Source of the DNA: Mesorhizobium loti R88b
Lineage (GTDB): Bacteria; Pseudomonadota; Alphaproteobacteria; Rhizobiales; Rhizobiaceae
Direction of reading: 5' to 3'
Assembly: GCF_013170845.1 (NCBI RefSeq)
Contig: NZ_CP033367.1
Location: 310,001 to 374,000, forward strand
DNA: 64,000 bases
Shown here one piece after another: positions 51,872-60,024 of this stretch; positions within the stretch are counted from its first letter, which is position 1; every line of letters begins with the position of its first letter. The position numbers and the translations under genes are program-made. Below the pieces are notes generated by a model. That model saw only the letters and a program-made list of their open reading frames with translations, had not been told where the DNA came from and ran no database searches.

Positions 51872-53452
51872 TCAATCGACTGTGATTTCGATGACATGCG
51901 GCAACCCGGTTGCCCGGGCTCGCTGCAGCGCCTGCGGCAAGGCAGCGATATCGGCAAGCCGTTCGGCTGATATGCCGTAGGCTTCGGCCAGCTTGCAGAA
52001 GTCCGGCGGCGCCGGCGATACACCAACAGGTTCGACGCCGACATCGAGCATCGAGGTCTCGATCTCGCGATAGCCCCTGTTGTTCCAGACGACAAAGATG
52101 ACCGGCGCATCGGCATCAAGGGCTGCACCCAGCTCCGGCAGCGTGAACTGGAAGCCGCCGTCGCCGGTCAGGCAGACAACCGGCGCATCGGGCATGGCGA
52201 GCGCCGCCCCGATCGCCGCTGGTGGGCCGTAGCCAAGCGCGCCGAAGCCGGTGGCGGCATTGAACCAGCCGGCCGGCCGGTCGTGATCGTAGTAGAGATT
52301 GGCGGCGTAGACCGGCTGCGTCGAGTCGCCGACGATGATCGCACCCGGCAAGGCGTCGCGGATCATTTCCACGGCATGCACCTGCGCCACATAGGCCGGG
52401 CTCAGCTCGGCAAAGGCCGCCTTCCGGGTCGCAGCGGCGCGGCCCTCACCGTCTGGCGCGGTTACATGCGTGGAGCCGATCGCGGCGAGCAGGGCTTCGA
52501 TTGCTTCGGCGCAGTCGGCCTGGATGCCGACTGTCACCGGGCGGCGGGCGAGCTGGTCGGCGCCGATATCGATGCGGATCAGGTTGGGCGGGAGCACAAA
52601 GCCGCCATCGCCATAGCCGTCATAGTCGGTCGGGCCGAATTCGGTGCCGGCGGCAATCACCAGATCGGCCTCGGCCATCAGCACGCGAACCGCCTTCAGG
52701 CTTGGGCTTGCCGGCACAAGGAGCGGGTGGCGATGCAGCAGGCCGCGCGCATTGGTGGTCTCGACGACCGGTGCGCCGAGCTTTTCGGCCAGGCGCCGCA
52801 ACGGCGCCTCGGCGCGCTTGGCCCCGCCGCCGGCCAGGATGAGTGGGCGACGCGCCGCGGCGATGAGTTTGGCTGCACTCGCTATCGCCGCACCATCCGG
52901 CGCGGGCGGGGCTGCATTGCTCAACAGAGCCGCGATGCCGTCCGCCGGCTTGACCATGACATCGGTCGGGATCTCGATATGCACCGGGCCGGGGCGTGAC
53001 GATGAAAACAGGGCGAAGGCCTGTGCCAGCGCACCCGGCAATTCGCTGGCCTCGGTGATCCTCTGCGACAACAGCGCCACTTTCTCCATCATGCCGCGCT
53101 GGTCCGGCAGCTCGTGCAGGAAGCCCAGCCCCTTGCCCAGCGTCGGCATGGCATTGACGCCGGAGATGACCAGCATCGGCACCGAATCGGCGCGCGCCTG
53201 GCCCATGGCGGTAATGGTGTTGGTCAGCCCCGGTCCGGTGATGACGAAGGCGACGCCCGGCCTGCCGCTGGCGCGGGCATAACCGTCGGCCATGAAGCCG
53301 GCGCCCTGTTCGTGGCGGGGCGTGACATGGCGGATTTTCGAGCGCGCCAGGCCACGATAGAGCTCGACCGTGTGCACGCCCGGAATGCCGAAGACGGTGT
53401 CGACGCCATGGGCTTCGAGCAGTGTGATGAGGGCTTCGCCGAGCGTTGTCAT
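51872..53452 (-). CDS. aruI: TPP-dependent decarboxylase, AruI-like (5-guanidino-2-oxopentanoate decarboxylase)
   Basis: The 526-residue protein is a three-domain thiamine-diphosphate enzyme of the acetolactate synthase family: HEQGAGFMADGYARASGRPGVAFVITGPG with the activating Glu, DRPAGWFNAATGFGALGYG, and the TPP motif GDGGFQFTLPELGAALDADAPVIFVVWNNRGY. No acetolactate synthase small-subunit gene is nearby. The sequence pattern resembles the AruI decarboxylases, which convert 2-ketoarginine to 4-guanidinobutyraldehyde in the arginine transaminase pathway. It overlaps the regulator gene by four bases in an operon led by a guanidine hydrolase, which supports a guanidino substrate. Substrate remains an inference. 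Confidence 0.8.
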   Translation of the reverse strand: MTTLGEALITLLEAHGVDTVFGIPGVHTVELYRGLARSKIRHVTPRHEQGAGFMADGYARASGRPGVAFVITGPGLTNTITAMGQARADSVPMLVISGVNAMPTLGKGLGFLHELPDQRGMMEKVALLSQRITEASELPGALAQAFALFSSSRPGPVHIEIPTDVMVKPADGIAALLSNAAPPAPDGAAIASAAKLIAAARRPLILAGGGAKRAEAPLRRLAEKLGAPVVETTNARGLLHRHPLLVPASPSLKAVRVLMAEADLVIAAGTEFGPTDYDGYGDGGFVLPPNLIRIDIGADQLARRPVTVGIQADCAEAIEALLAAIGSTHVTAPDGEGRAAATRKAAFAELSPAYVAQVHAVEMIRDALPGAIIVGDSTQPVYAANLYYDHDRPAGWFNAATGFGALGYGPPAAIGAALAMPDAPVVCLTGDGGFQFTLPELGAALDADAPVIFVVWNNRGYREIETSMLDVGVEPVGVSPAPPDFCKLAEAYGISAERLADIAALPQALQRARATGLPHVIEITVD

Positions 53453-54096
53453 TGGTTTTCTCCCCTTTCCGGCGCGAGGCTGAGTTCGGCCTCGATAGTC
53501 TTGATGCCAATCGCCGCCAATTCGCCAGGCGAGAACATCTCGCCGGCCAGGCAGCCTTCCACCCAGAGCCCGTCGATGATCGCGTTGATCGCAATGGCAT
53601 GGTGGCGCAACTGGTTTGCGTCCGGCTCGCGATGTTCTGCGGCGAGCACCTCGGCCACAACGGCTTCCACCTCATTGCGAAAACCAAGGTAGCCTTCGCG
53701 GTGAGCACGAGCCAGGGCCGGATCCGCACCAGCGCGGCCGATGAAGGTTGCCCAGAGCGAAAACACCCGCGCGTCGATGATCGGCGCGTTGAGGTTGGCG
53801 GTGACGAAAGCCGCAAGGCGCTGGCGCGGCGAGGCATCTTCCATGACCAACGCCGCTTTCGCCTGCTCGGTCATGCGGCCCATCAGCGCCGCATAGGCTT
53901 CCTGCAGCAATTCTTCCTTGCTGGGAAAATAGTGCCGGATCAGCCCGGCGGTGACGCCGGCGCGCAAGGCAATGGTGCGCAAGGTGGCGCCCTGCAGGCC
54001 ATGTTCCGCCACGCTGTCCAGAGTTGCCTCAATCAGATCCTGCCGCCGCCGCTCCTCGCCCTCGCGACGGAACCTGCGGCGGGATGGCGCATTCAT
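53449..54096 (-). CDS. TetR-family regulator, BetI-like
   Basis: The 215-residue regulator has the TetR head RRQDLIEATLDSVAEHGLQGATLRTIALRAGVTAGLIRHYFPSKEELLQEAYAALM and a BetI-type C-terminal domain (FVTANLNAPIIDARVFSLWATFIGRAGADPALARAH, INAIIDGLWVEGCL). The ATG at 54096 overlaps the stop of the hydrolase gene in ATGA; an ATG at 54123 is also in frame. Its stop overlaps the AruI-like start by four bases. No bet genes are near, so it probably regulates this guanidino operon and perhaps the divergent transporter. Confidence 0.88.
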   Translation of the reverse strand: MNAPSRRRFRREGEERRRQDLIEATLDSVAEHGLQGATLRTIALRAGVTAGLIRHYFPSKEELLQEAYAALMGRMTEQAKAALVMEDASPRQRLAAFVTANLNAPIIDARVFSLWATFIGRAGADPALARAHREGYLGFRNEVEAVVAEVLAAEHREPDANQLRHHAIAINAIIDGLWVEGCLAGEMFSPGELAAIGIKTIEAELSLAPERGENQ

Positions 54097-54965
54097 TGGC
54101 GCAGGATCGGCCGAGTCAGGCATGTCGGTCCACCCTCGCAGGCGATGCAGAGCGCATCCGCCTCGAAGATTTCGACCGTGCAGCCAGCGGCTTCCATCGC
54201 GGCTTTGGTCTTCGGAAAGCCTGCAACGGCAATGACCTTGAATGGGCTGGTCGGCAGCACGTTCAGGCTGAGGCCGTTGGAAGCCGCGAACTCTGCGGCG
54301 TCGCCTTCGACCAGCCGGATGTTGCGCGCCTTCAGCATCTGGTAGAAAGCGGCCGGCAAAAGCGGTGAATAGACCAAAGCGAGGTCGTCGGCGAGCGGGC
54401 TGATCACCGACATCAGATGCAGGCAGGCCTCTTCGCCCTGCCACAGCGGCAGGTCAAAGCCATAGACGGAAACGCCCAGCGGGGTCAGCAGGTTGGAAAC
54501 CTGCTGGATGCCTTCCTGGTTGGAGCGGACACCGCGCCCGATCACCAGCGTGCGGGAATCCAGCCATACACAATCACCACCTTCAACCTGGCCAGGAGCC
54601 TCGACGCGGCCGAGGATCGGAATGCCCAGCCTTCTGTAGGTTTCCTCATGCAGCGAGGGCTCGCTGGCGCGCAAGGGCTTGCCCATGGACAGAATCAGCG
54701 CGCCGCGGTCGGTCATCAGCGATGGGTCGTGCGTGAACACTGAATCCGAAAGTCCATCAGCCTTGTCCTCGATCCATTCGATTTCGGCACCGGAAGCCGC
54801 CACCAGTTCAGCAAGGAGCGCGTGCTGCGATGCTGCTTTCGCTGGATTGAACCCTGGGCCATAGTGCCAGGCAGCACTGTCGGCGTCGCGCATGGCGTTG
54901 GCCGCCGACCGCATCAGCACGCGTCGCAGCGGCGCGGCCATGGACTGTGATCCGAAAGCGCTCAT
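54093..54965 (-). CDS. Guanidino-group-modifying enzyme (arginine deiminase/dimethylarginine hydrolase-like)
   Basis: The 290-residue protein has the pentein-fold active site of arginine deiminases and dimethylarginine dimethylaminohydrolases: Asp80 in FTHDPSLM, Glu128-Gly-Gly-Asp131 in VEGGDCVW, His183 in CLHLMSV and catalytic Cys282 in EGGPTCLTRPI. It would hydrolyse a guanidino group, giving a ureido product and ammonia or an amine. Short length and single-domain form are more like DDAH than like classical arginine deiminase. It leads the operon with the TetR and AruI-like genes and is divergent from an arginine/octopine-type importer. Confidence 0.85.
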   Translation of the reverse strand: MSAFGSQSMAAPLRRVLMRSAANAMRDADSAAWHYGPGFNPAKAASQHALLAELVAASGAEIEWIEDKADGLSDSVFTHDPSLMTDRGALILSMGKPLRASEPSLHEETYRRLGIPILGRVEAPGQVEGGDCVWLDSRTLVIGRGVRSNQEGIQQVSNLLTPLGVSVYGFDLPLWQGEEACLHLMSVISPLADDLALVYSPLLPAAFYQMLKARNIRLVEGDAAEFAASNGLSLNVLPTSPFKVIAVAGFPKTKAAMEAAGCTVEIFEADALCIACEGGPTCLTRPILRQ

Positions 54966-55021
54966 CGAAGCCCTTTTATAGCTGAAAAAAATCGAGAAAA
55001 TTTCACGGAGAGCTATTTATA

Positions 55022-55046
55022 CACTTGCACAACAAGCTCGCAAGTG
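55022..55046. promoter_or_regulatory. Inverted repeat CACTTGC-N11-GCAAGTG in the divergent region
   Basis: Perfect seven-base arms at 55022-55028 and 55040-55046 lie in the 214-base region between the guanidine hydrolase gene and the ABC importer operon. The surrounding stretch 54974-55024 is AT-rich and could hold the promoters. The spacing suits a dimeric TetR or other regulator. It is a candidate shared operator for both operons. Confidence 0.5.
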
Positions 55047-55179
55047 CCGTAATGAGTGGGATTGACGGGCTCGCGCCGTTGGGTCCATGCTGAAGTCTGG
55101 AGCGGGGCAGTACAGCGTATATGTTGATTAGCCGAATGGACGTTCGACGAACTTCCGCCGACCACACAGAGGTCACCCG

Positions 55180-55995
55180 GTGAGCGCGGTGGAAGCTGCC
55201 GCAGTCCAATCCGGCAAGGCGCAGGACGGCGCCGCCGAAGCCATCCATGTCGAGAACCTGCACAAGAAGTTCGGTGAGCTGCATGTGCTGAAGGGCGTTT
55301 CGCTGTCGGCACGCGACGGCGAGGTCATCGCCATCATTGGCGGCTCGGGATCCGGCAAGTCGACGCTGCTGCGCTGCATCAACTGCCTGGAAAATCCGAC
55401 CAGCGGCATCATCCGTGTCAATGGCGAGGAGATCAAGCTCAGGGCGGACAGCCACGGCCACACCGTTCCCGCCGACCGCAGGCAGATCGAGCGCATCCGC
55501 TCCAAGCTCGGCATGGTGTTCCAGAATTTCAACCTGTGGAGCCACATGACGCTGATCGAGAACGTCATCGAGGTTCCGGTGCATGTGCTTGGCATCAAGC
55601 GCGACGAGGCGATCGCCCAGGCCGAAAAGCTGCTCGTCCGTGTCGGCCTTGCCGAAAAGCGCGACGTCTATCCAGCCTATCTCTCGGGCGGCCAGCAGCA
55701 GCGCGCGGCGATCGCCCGCGCGCTCGCCATCAATCCACGCGTCATGCTGTTCGACGAGCCGACCTCGGCACTCGACCCGGAGCTGGTCGGCGAGGTGCTG
55801 AAGGTCATCGGCGACCTGGCGCGCGAGGGCCGCACCATGGTGCTGGTCACCCATGAAATGAAATTCGCCCGCGAGGTCGCGACCCATGTCGTCTATCTCT
55901 ACAACGGGCTGGTCGAGGAAGAAGGCCCGCCGGAACAGATCTTCGGCGCACCGAAATCCGAAAGGCTGAAGCAGTTCATCCGCAACATCGGCTAG
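55180..55995 (+). CDS. Polar amino acid ABC transporter ATP-binding protein (HisP/OccP type)
   Basis: The 271-residue ATPase has Walker A IGGSGSGKSTLLRC, the VFQNFNLWSHMTLIENV segment typical of HisP/OccP, signature YLSGGQQQRAAIARAL and Walker B MLFDEPTSALDPELVGEVL. FNLWSHMT instead of FNLFPHxT marks the arginine/octopine/histidine branch. It starts at GTG 55180 after an AGAGG site. It is the first gene of the plus-strand importer operon, ahead of the binding protein and two permeases. Its position opposite the guanidine hydrolase operon suggests uptake of arginine or a related opine. Confidence 0.93.
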   Translation: MSAVEAAAVQSGKAQDGAAEAIHVENLHKKFGELHVLKGVSLSARDGEVIAIIGGSGSGKSTLLRCINCLENPTSGIIRVNGEEIKLRADSHGHTVPADRRQIERIRSKLGMVFQNFNLWSHMTLIENVIEVPVHVLGIKRDEAIAQAEKLLVRVGLAEKRDVYPAYLSGGQQQRAAIARALAINPRVMLFDEPTSALDPELVGEVLKVIGDLAREGRTMVLVTHEMKFAREVATHVVYLYNGLVEEEGPPEQIFGAPKSERLKQFIRNIG

Positions 55996-56050
55996 GGACA
56001 GGCCGAGACGGAAGAAAACCGGGAACCAACAACAAACTGGGAGTTTCGAA

Positions 56051-56851
56051 ATGAAGACTGTTCTGAAGACATTCGCCGCAGCGCTGCTGCTCGGCGTCGC
56101 CGCCATGGGCGTGGCCAAGGCCGATCCGGTCAAGATCGGCGTTGCCGCCGAGCCCTATCCGCCCTTCACCTCGCCGGATGCTTCGGGCAAATGGGTCGGC
56201 TGGGAGATCGAGTTCATCGACGCAGTGTGCGCCGAAGAGAAACTCGACTGCGTCATCACGCCTGTCGCCTGGGACGGCATCATCCCGGCGCTGACCACCA
56301 AGAAGATCGACCTCATCGTCTCGTCGATGTCGATCACCGCCGAACGCGAGAAGACGATCGACTTCTCGGACAAATATTACAACACGCCGACGGCGATCAT
56401 CGGACCGAAGGATCAGAAATTCGGCCCCGGGCCGGACGATCTCAAGGGCAAGGTCATCGGCGTCCAGGTCTCGACCGTGCATGCCGTCTACGCCAAGAAG
56501 CACTTCGGCGCCACGGCTTCCGAGATCAAGGAATACCAGACCCAGGACGAAGCCAATAACGACCTCGCCGCCGGCCGCCTCGATGCGGTGCAGGCCGATT
56601 CCATCGCGCTTGGCGAATTCCTCAAGTCCGACCAGGGCAAGGCCTGCTGCGACCTGAAGGGCATGGTGGCGCCGGACGACGAGGTGCTTGGACCGGGCGT
56701 CGGCGCCGGAGTGCGCAAGGAAGACACCGACCTGAAGGCAAAGATCAACGCCGGCATCAAGGCGATCCGCTCCAACGGCAAATATGACGAGATCTCGAAG
56801 AAATACTTCGATTTCGACATTTACGGCGGCGGTGGCGCGCAGTCGAACTGA
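56051..56851 (+). CDS. ABC transporter substrate-binding protein (arginine/octopine-type)
   Basis: The 266-residue periplasmic protein has a signal peptide cut after GVAKA (about residue 25) and the SBP family 3 pattern: IGVAAEPYPPFTSPDASGKWVGWEIEFIDAVCAEEKLDC, the conserved WDGIIPALTTKKIDLIVSSMSITAEREKTIDFSDKYY. A Cys pair in the mature part may form a disulfide. It lies 55 bases after the ATPase gene and is followed by a strong stem-loop before the permease genes. Octopine, nopaline, arginine and histidine binding proteins all look alike here. Confidence 0.92.
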   Translation: MKTVLKTFAAALLLGVAAMGVAKADPVKIGVAAEPYPPFTSPDASGKWVGWEIEFIDAVCAEEKLDCVITPVAWDGIIPALTTKKIDLIVSSMSITAEREKTIDFSDKYYNTPTAIIGPKDQKFGPGPDDLKGKVIGVQVSTVHAVYAKKHFGATASEIKEYQTQDEANNDLAAGRLDAVQADSIALGEFLKSDQGKACCDLKGMVAPDDEVLGPGVGAGVRKEDTDLKAKINAGIKAIRSNGKYDEISKKYFDFDIYGGGGAQSN

Positions 56852-56870
56852 TTGGCAAGCCTGGTTTGTG

Positions 56871-56902
56871 ACCGCGCGGCGCCTCGTGCGCCGTGCGGTT
56901 TT
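56871..56902 (+). promoter_or_regulatory. 12-bp stem-loop with short T-run after the binding-protein gene
   Basis: Arms at 56871-56882 and 56888-56899 pair over 12 bases with a single G-T wobble around a five-base loop, followed by TTT. It begins 19 bases after the stop of the solute-binding protein gene and is upstream of the permease genes. It could act as a partial terminator and as a 3' stabiliser of the upstream message. Confidence 0.7.
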
Positions 56903-56976
56903 CGCCTGAACCTGTCCACGCACGCTTTCGCTGACGAAAATGGCCAGCGGCTGACGCCAGCAATCTGGGGGCAAAG

Positions 56977-57726
56977 CTGATCGACGCATTTCTTTCGGCC
57001 TCGGCGGCCGGCATCATCGAGCTTCTCTCGCCCAACCCGCCGGGCTGGGGCGGAACGCTTCTACTCGGGCTGCTGCATTCGATCGAGATCGCGCTCGGCG
57101 CCACCTGCCTCGGCCTTTTGATCGGCACGGGCGGCGCCTTCGGCAAGCTTTATGGCGGCCCGGTGGTGCGCGACCTCCTGGCCGTCTACACCACGATCGT
57201 GCGCGCGGTGCCTGAACTGGTGCTGATCCTGCTGCTCTATTATGCAGGAACCGACCTGATCAACCAGGCGCTGACGGCAATGGGCTATCAGCGCGTCGAC
57301 ATCAGTGGCCTTGCCGCCGGCATCGCCGTGCTGGGCTTCGTCCAGGGTGCCTATTCGACCGAGGTGATACGCGGCGCGATCCTCGCCATTCCACAGGGGC
57401 AAATCGAAGCTGCCCGTGCCTATGGAATGTCGCCGGGCCTGATGCTGCGGCGTATAACGCTACCGGCAATGCTGCCCTTCGCCATACCGGGCCTTGCCAA
57501 TCTCTGGCTCATCGCCACCAAGGACACCGCCCTGCTGGCGGTCGTCGGGTTCTACGAACTGGCGCTGGCAACGCGGCAGGCCGCGGGTGTCACCAAGGCC
57601 TATTTCACCTTCTTCTTTGCCGCGGCCGTGCTCTACCTGCTGCTGTCGCTGGTTTCCAATTTCCTTATCGGCCGCGTCGAGGCATGGTCGCGGCGCGGCA
57701 TGCCTTCGCTCAAGGAAGCGCGCTGA
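56977..57726 (+). CDS. Amino acid ABC transporter permease (OccQ/HisQ type), probable CTG start
   Basis: The 249-residue permease has the HisQ/OccQ pattern PPGWGGTLLLGLLHSIEIALGATCLGLLIGTGGAFGK, VRAVPELVLILLLYYAG, and the coupling loop GAILAIPQGQIEAARAYGMSPGLMLRRITLP. Five membrane segments are visible. No ATG, GTG or TTG occurs in frame between the upstream stop at 56932 and the TTG at 57118, which would delete the first membrane helix. The best start is CTG 56977 with a GGGGG tract six bases upstream. Its stop overlaps the next gene (TGATG). Confidence 0.85.
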   Translation: MIDAFLSASAAGIIELLSPNPPGWGGTLLLGLLHSIEIALGATCLGLLIGTGGAFGKLYGGPVVRDLLAVYTTIVRAVPELVLILLLYYAGTDLINQALTAMGYQRVDISGLAAGIAVLGFVQGAYSTEVIRGAILAIPQGQIEAARAYGMSPGLMLRRITLPAMLPFAIPGLANLWLIATKDTALLAVVGFYELALATRQAAGVTKAYFTFFFAAAVLYLLLSLVSNFLIGRVEAWSRRGMPSLKEAR

Positions 57727-58535
57727 TGGCCAACGAAGCGGCCATCATCAACGTTGTCGCGCGAACGTCGCTGTGGCTGCAGCCGCACCGCATCGTGCTG
57801 ATCCTGATCGCGCTGGGGCTGGTTCTGGGCGCCATATTCTTCATGCGCTGGGACTGGCTGCCGCAATATTACGAGATGGGTCTGCTCGGCATCTGGCGCT
57901 CACTATGGATCCTGGCCGTCACTTGCGTGCTGGGTTTCCTGTTCGCCGTGCCGCTCGGGCTGGCGCAGGCCACCGGCTCTTTCTGGTTCGCGGCACCGGC
58001 CAAGGTCTTCTGCACGGTTATCCGGGGCACGCCGCTGCTGATCCAGCTATGGCTGCTCTATTACGGCCTGGGTTCGCTGTTTCCGCAATATCCGTGGATC
58101 CGTGAATCCTGGATGTGGCCGTATCTGCGGCAAGCCTGGCCCTACGGTGTGCTGGCATTGACCCTCTCCTTCGCCGGTTACGAGGGCGAGGTGATGCGCG
58201 GTGCCTTTGCCGGCGTGCCAAAGGGACAGCTGGAGGCCGCTCGCGCCTTTGGCATGAGCCGTTGGAAAATCTTCCGCCGCATCTGGTTGCCGCAGGCCTT
58301 CTACAGGGCGCTGCCGACACTGACCGGCGAGACCGTGCTGCAGCTGAAGTCGACACCGCTGGTGGCGACGATCAGCGTCATCGACATCTTCGCCGTCTCG
58401 TCCAAGGTGCGGCAGGACACCTACCTCACCTATGAGCCCTTGCTGTTGCTGGCGCTGATCTACATGACGATCACCGGTATTCTGGTCTTCGCCTTCAGCA
58501 GGATCGAAGCGCGTATCCCCAACAAAATCGGCTAA
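57726..58535 (+). CDS. Amino acid ABC transporter permease (OccM/HisM type)
   Basis: The 269-residue permease shows the HisM/OccM pattern: GLLGIWRSLWILAVTCVLGFLFAVPLGLAQ, IRGTPLLIQLWLLYYGLGSLFPQYPWIRESW, the coupling loop GAFAGVPKGQLEAARAFGMSRWKIFRRIWLP and LKSTPLVATISVIDIFAVSSKVRQDTY. FPQYPWIRESWMWPYLRQAW between helices is a hallmark of opine/arginine permeases. It overlaps the stop of the first permease by one base and is followed by a rho-independent terminator. Confidence 0.94.
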   Translation: MANEAAIINVVARTSLWLQPHRIVLILIALGLVLGAIFFMRWDWLPQYYEMGLLGIWRSLWILAVTCVLGFLFAVPLGLAQATGSFWFAAPAKVFCTVIRGTPLLIQLWLLYYGLGSLFPQYPWIRESWMWPYLRQAWPYGVLALTLSFAGYEGEVMRGAFAGVPKGQLEAARAFGMSRWKIFRRIWLPQAFYRALPTLTGETVLQLKSTPLVATISVIDIFAVSSKVRQDTYLTYEPLLLLALIYMTITGILVFAFSRIEARIPNKIG

Positions 58536-58551
58536 CCCATGCAGGGGCGGT

Positions 58552-58579
58552 AGCGGCGGACGCGTCCGCCGCTTTTCTT
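58552..58579 (+). terminator. Rho-independent terminator after the importer operon
   Basis: A perfect 22-base palindrome (AGCGGCGGACG and its complement, 58552-58573) is followed by TTTCTT. It ends the importer transcript 17 bases after the last permease, so the downstream Ldh2-family gene should have its own promoter in 58580-58674. Confidence 0.85.
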
Positions 58580-58674
58580 GCAGTCGCGGACGATTTTCAA
58601 CACAAACGCCGCCTTATCTGCTGCTAATCACAGTCCAGACAACGCAACCAGATTTCCGCAATCGCAGGACGACC

Positions 58675-59679
58675 ATGATGCAACTCAGTCTCGACCAGGC
58701 AAGAGGACTGTGCCGGATGGCGGCACTCGGCGCCGGCGCCAACGAGGAGGCAGCGCAATCGCTCACCGCGTCGATCATCGCAGCCGAGGCGGAGGGGCTT
58801 TCGACCGTCGGGCTGACGCATTTCATCGACTATCTCGAGGCGCTGGAGGCCGGCCGCATCGACGGCAATGCCGATCCGGTGATCACGAGGCCGGCACTGG
58901 CCGTTTATCTCTCCGATGCGCGCGGCGGGCTGGCGCATACCGGCTTTGACCGCACCATCGACGACCTGGCCAAGGCAGCAAAACTGTTCGGCGTCGCCAT
59001 CTTCTCGCAGAAGAACGCCTATACGTGCGGTGCGCTCGGCTATTTCACCGGACGCCTGGCCGCGCAGGGGCTGGTGTCCTTCGCCGCCACCAACGGCCCG
59101 GCCGTGCTGGCTGGTTCGGGCTCGGTCAAGCCGGTCTATTGCACCAACCCGATGTCGTTTGCCGCGCCCGCCGCCGACGGCGCGCCGCTGGTCATCGACC
59201 AGTCGTCGAGCGCCACCGCCTTCGTCAACATCCGCAAGGCGGCCGAGGACGGCAAGAAGATCCCCGAAGGCTGGGCGCTGGACGCGAGCGGCAATCCGAC
59301 GACCGATCCCGCCGCGGCCATGAAGGGCGCCATGCTTGCCTTTGGCGGCCAGCGCGGCGCCAACATCGCGCTGATGGTCGAGGTGCTGGCGGCCGGCCTT
59401 TCAGGCGCCAATTGGTCGCTCGACGCGCCATGGTTCAGCGGCGGGCCGGACAGCCCGGGAACCGGCCTGTTCGTGCTTGCCGTCGAGCCCAAGCTGCTCG
59501 ATCCGGATTTCGAGCAGCGGATGAAGGACCAGCTCGATCGCCTGCGCCGGCGCTTCGGCGTGCATGTGCCCGGCCGGGCCAGGGCCGAGGCAGCGGAGAA
59601 GGCACAGGCGCGCGGCATCACCGCACCCAAGGCAGTGGTGCAACGCATTTCCGAGTTCGCCGAACGCTATTCCGCCTGA
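58675..59679 (+). CDS. Ldh2-family oxidoreductase (malate/lactate dehydrogenase-like, possibly cyclic imine reductase)
   Basis: The 334-residue protein belongs to the Ldh2/YlbC family (PF02615), distinct from classical lactate dehydrogenases: AEGLSTVGLTHFIDYLEALEAGRI, FSQKNAYTCGALGYFTGRLAAQGLVSFAATNGPAVLAG, NPMSFAAPAADGAPLVIDQSSSATAFVNI and PEGWALDASGNPTTDP. Members include ureidoglycolate dehydrogenase and delta1-piperideine/pyrroline-2-carboxylate reductases. Beside an arginine-type importer, reduction of a cyclic imine derived from a keto-amino acid is a sensible guess. It has its own transcript, being downstream of a terminator. Confidence 0.85.
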   Translation: MMQLSLDQARGLCRMAALGAGANEEAAQSLTASIIAAEAEGLSTVGLTHFIDYLEALEAGRIDGNADPVITRPALAVYLSDARGGLAHTGFDRTIDDLAKAAKLFGVAIFSQKNAYTCGALGYFTGRLAAQGLVSFAATNGPAVLAGSGSVKPVYCTNPMSFAAPAADGAPLVIDQSSSATAFVNIRKAAEDGKKIPEGWALDASGNPTTDPAAAMKGAMLAFGGQRGANIALMVEVLAAGLSGANWSLDAPWFSGGPDSPGTGLFVLAVEPKLLDPDFEQRMKDQLDRLRRRFGVHVPGRARAEAAEKAQARGITAPKAVVQRISEFAERYSA

Positions 59680-60024
59680 AGCAGCCCACGAATTTTTCCG
59701 CGCCTCGGTGAACCTTCCCGCGCGTCACGACGACGAATAGCTGTCCGGGTCGGGTTTGCCCGGTCGGTGTCTTCTGTCGGATGCGTCCAGGGCTGGGGCG
59801 GGCGTGCTTGCTTCACGCCCATGCTGATGCCGTCTCAGGTCAGGCCGCCTCGTTGGACCCTGGTTTCGACATGAGCTTCACCCGGAAAACCTCGCTTCGG
59901 CGGGGTTTTCTGCGTTCGTCCTGTGCACGCGATAAACATGACTACGATAGTTAACTTTTGTTAACTTGACTTGACGGGAACCATCGGGCGTTTGCGAGGG
60001 GGTGTCCACAAAACAGGAGCTACG
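59680..60024. promoter_or_regulatory. Intergenic region: terminator hairpin and paired GTTAAC boxes upstream of the DoxX gene
   Basis: This 345-base region contains no gene. A 7-base-pair stem GGGCGTG/CACGCCC lies at 59800-59820. A terminator-like hairpin (59886-59909) has ten-base arms with one G-T wobble, a TTCG loop and a TTTT end. Two self-complementary GTTAAC boxes, 59950-59955 and 59960-59965, are spaced by one helical turn 60 bases upstream of the DoxX ATG, next to TTGACTTGAC. The boxes are a candidate operator, and TTGACT a possible -35. Confidence 0.5.

Noticed and set aside
51872..53452. Acetolactate synthase large subunit
   Set aside because: The fold is shared, but there is no small-subunit gene and the operon encodes guanidino-group chemistry; AruI-like decarboxylase fits better.
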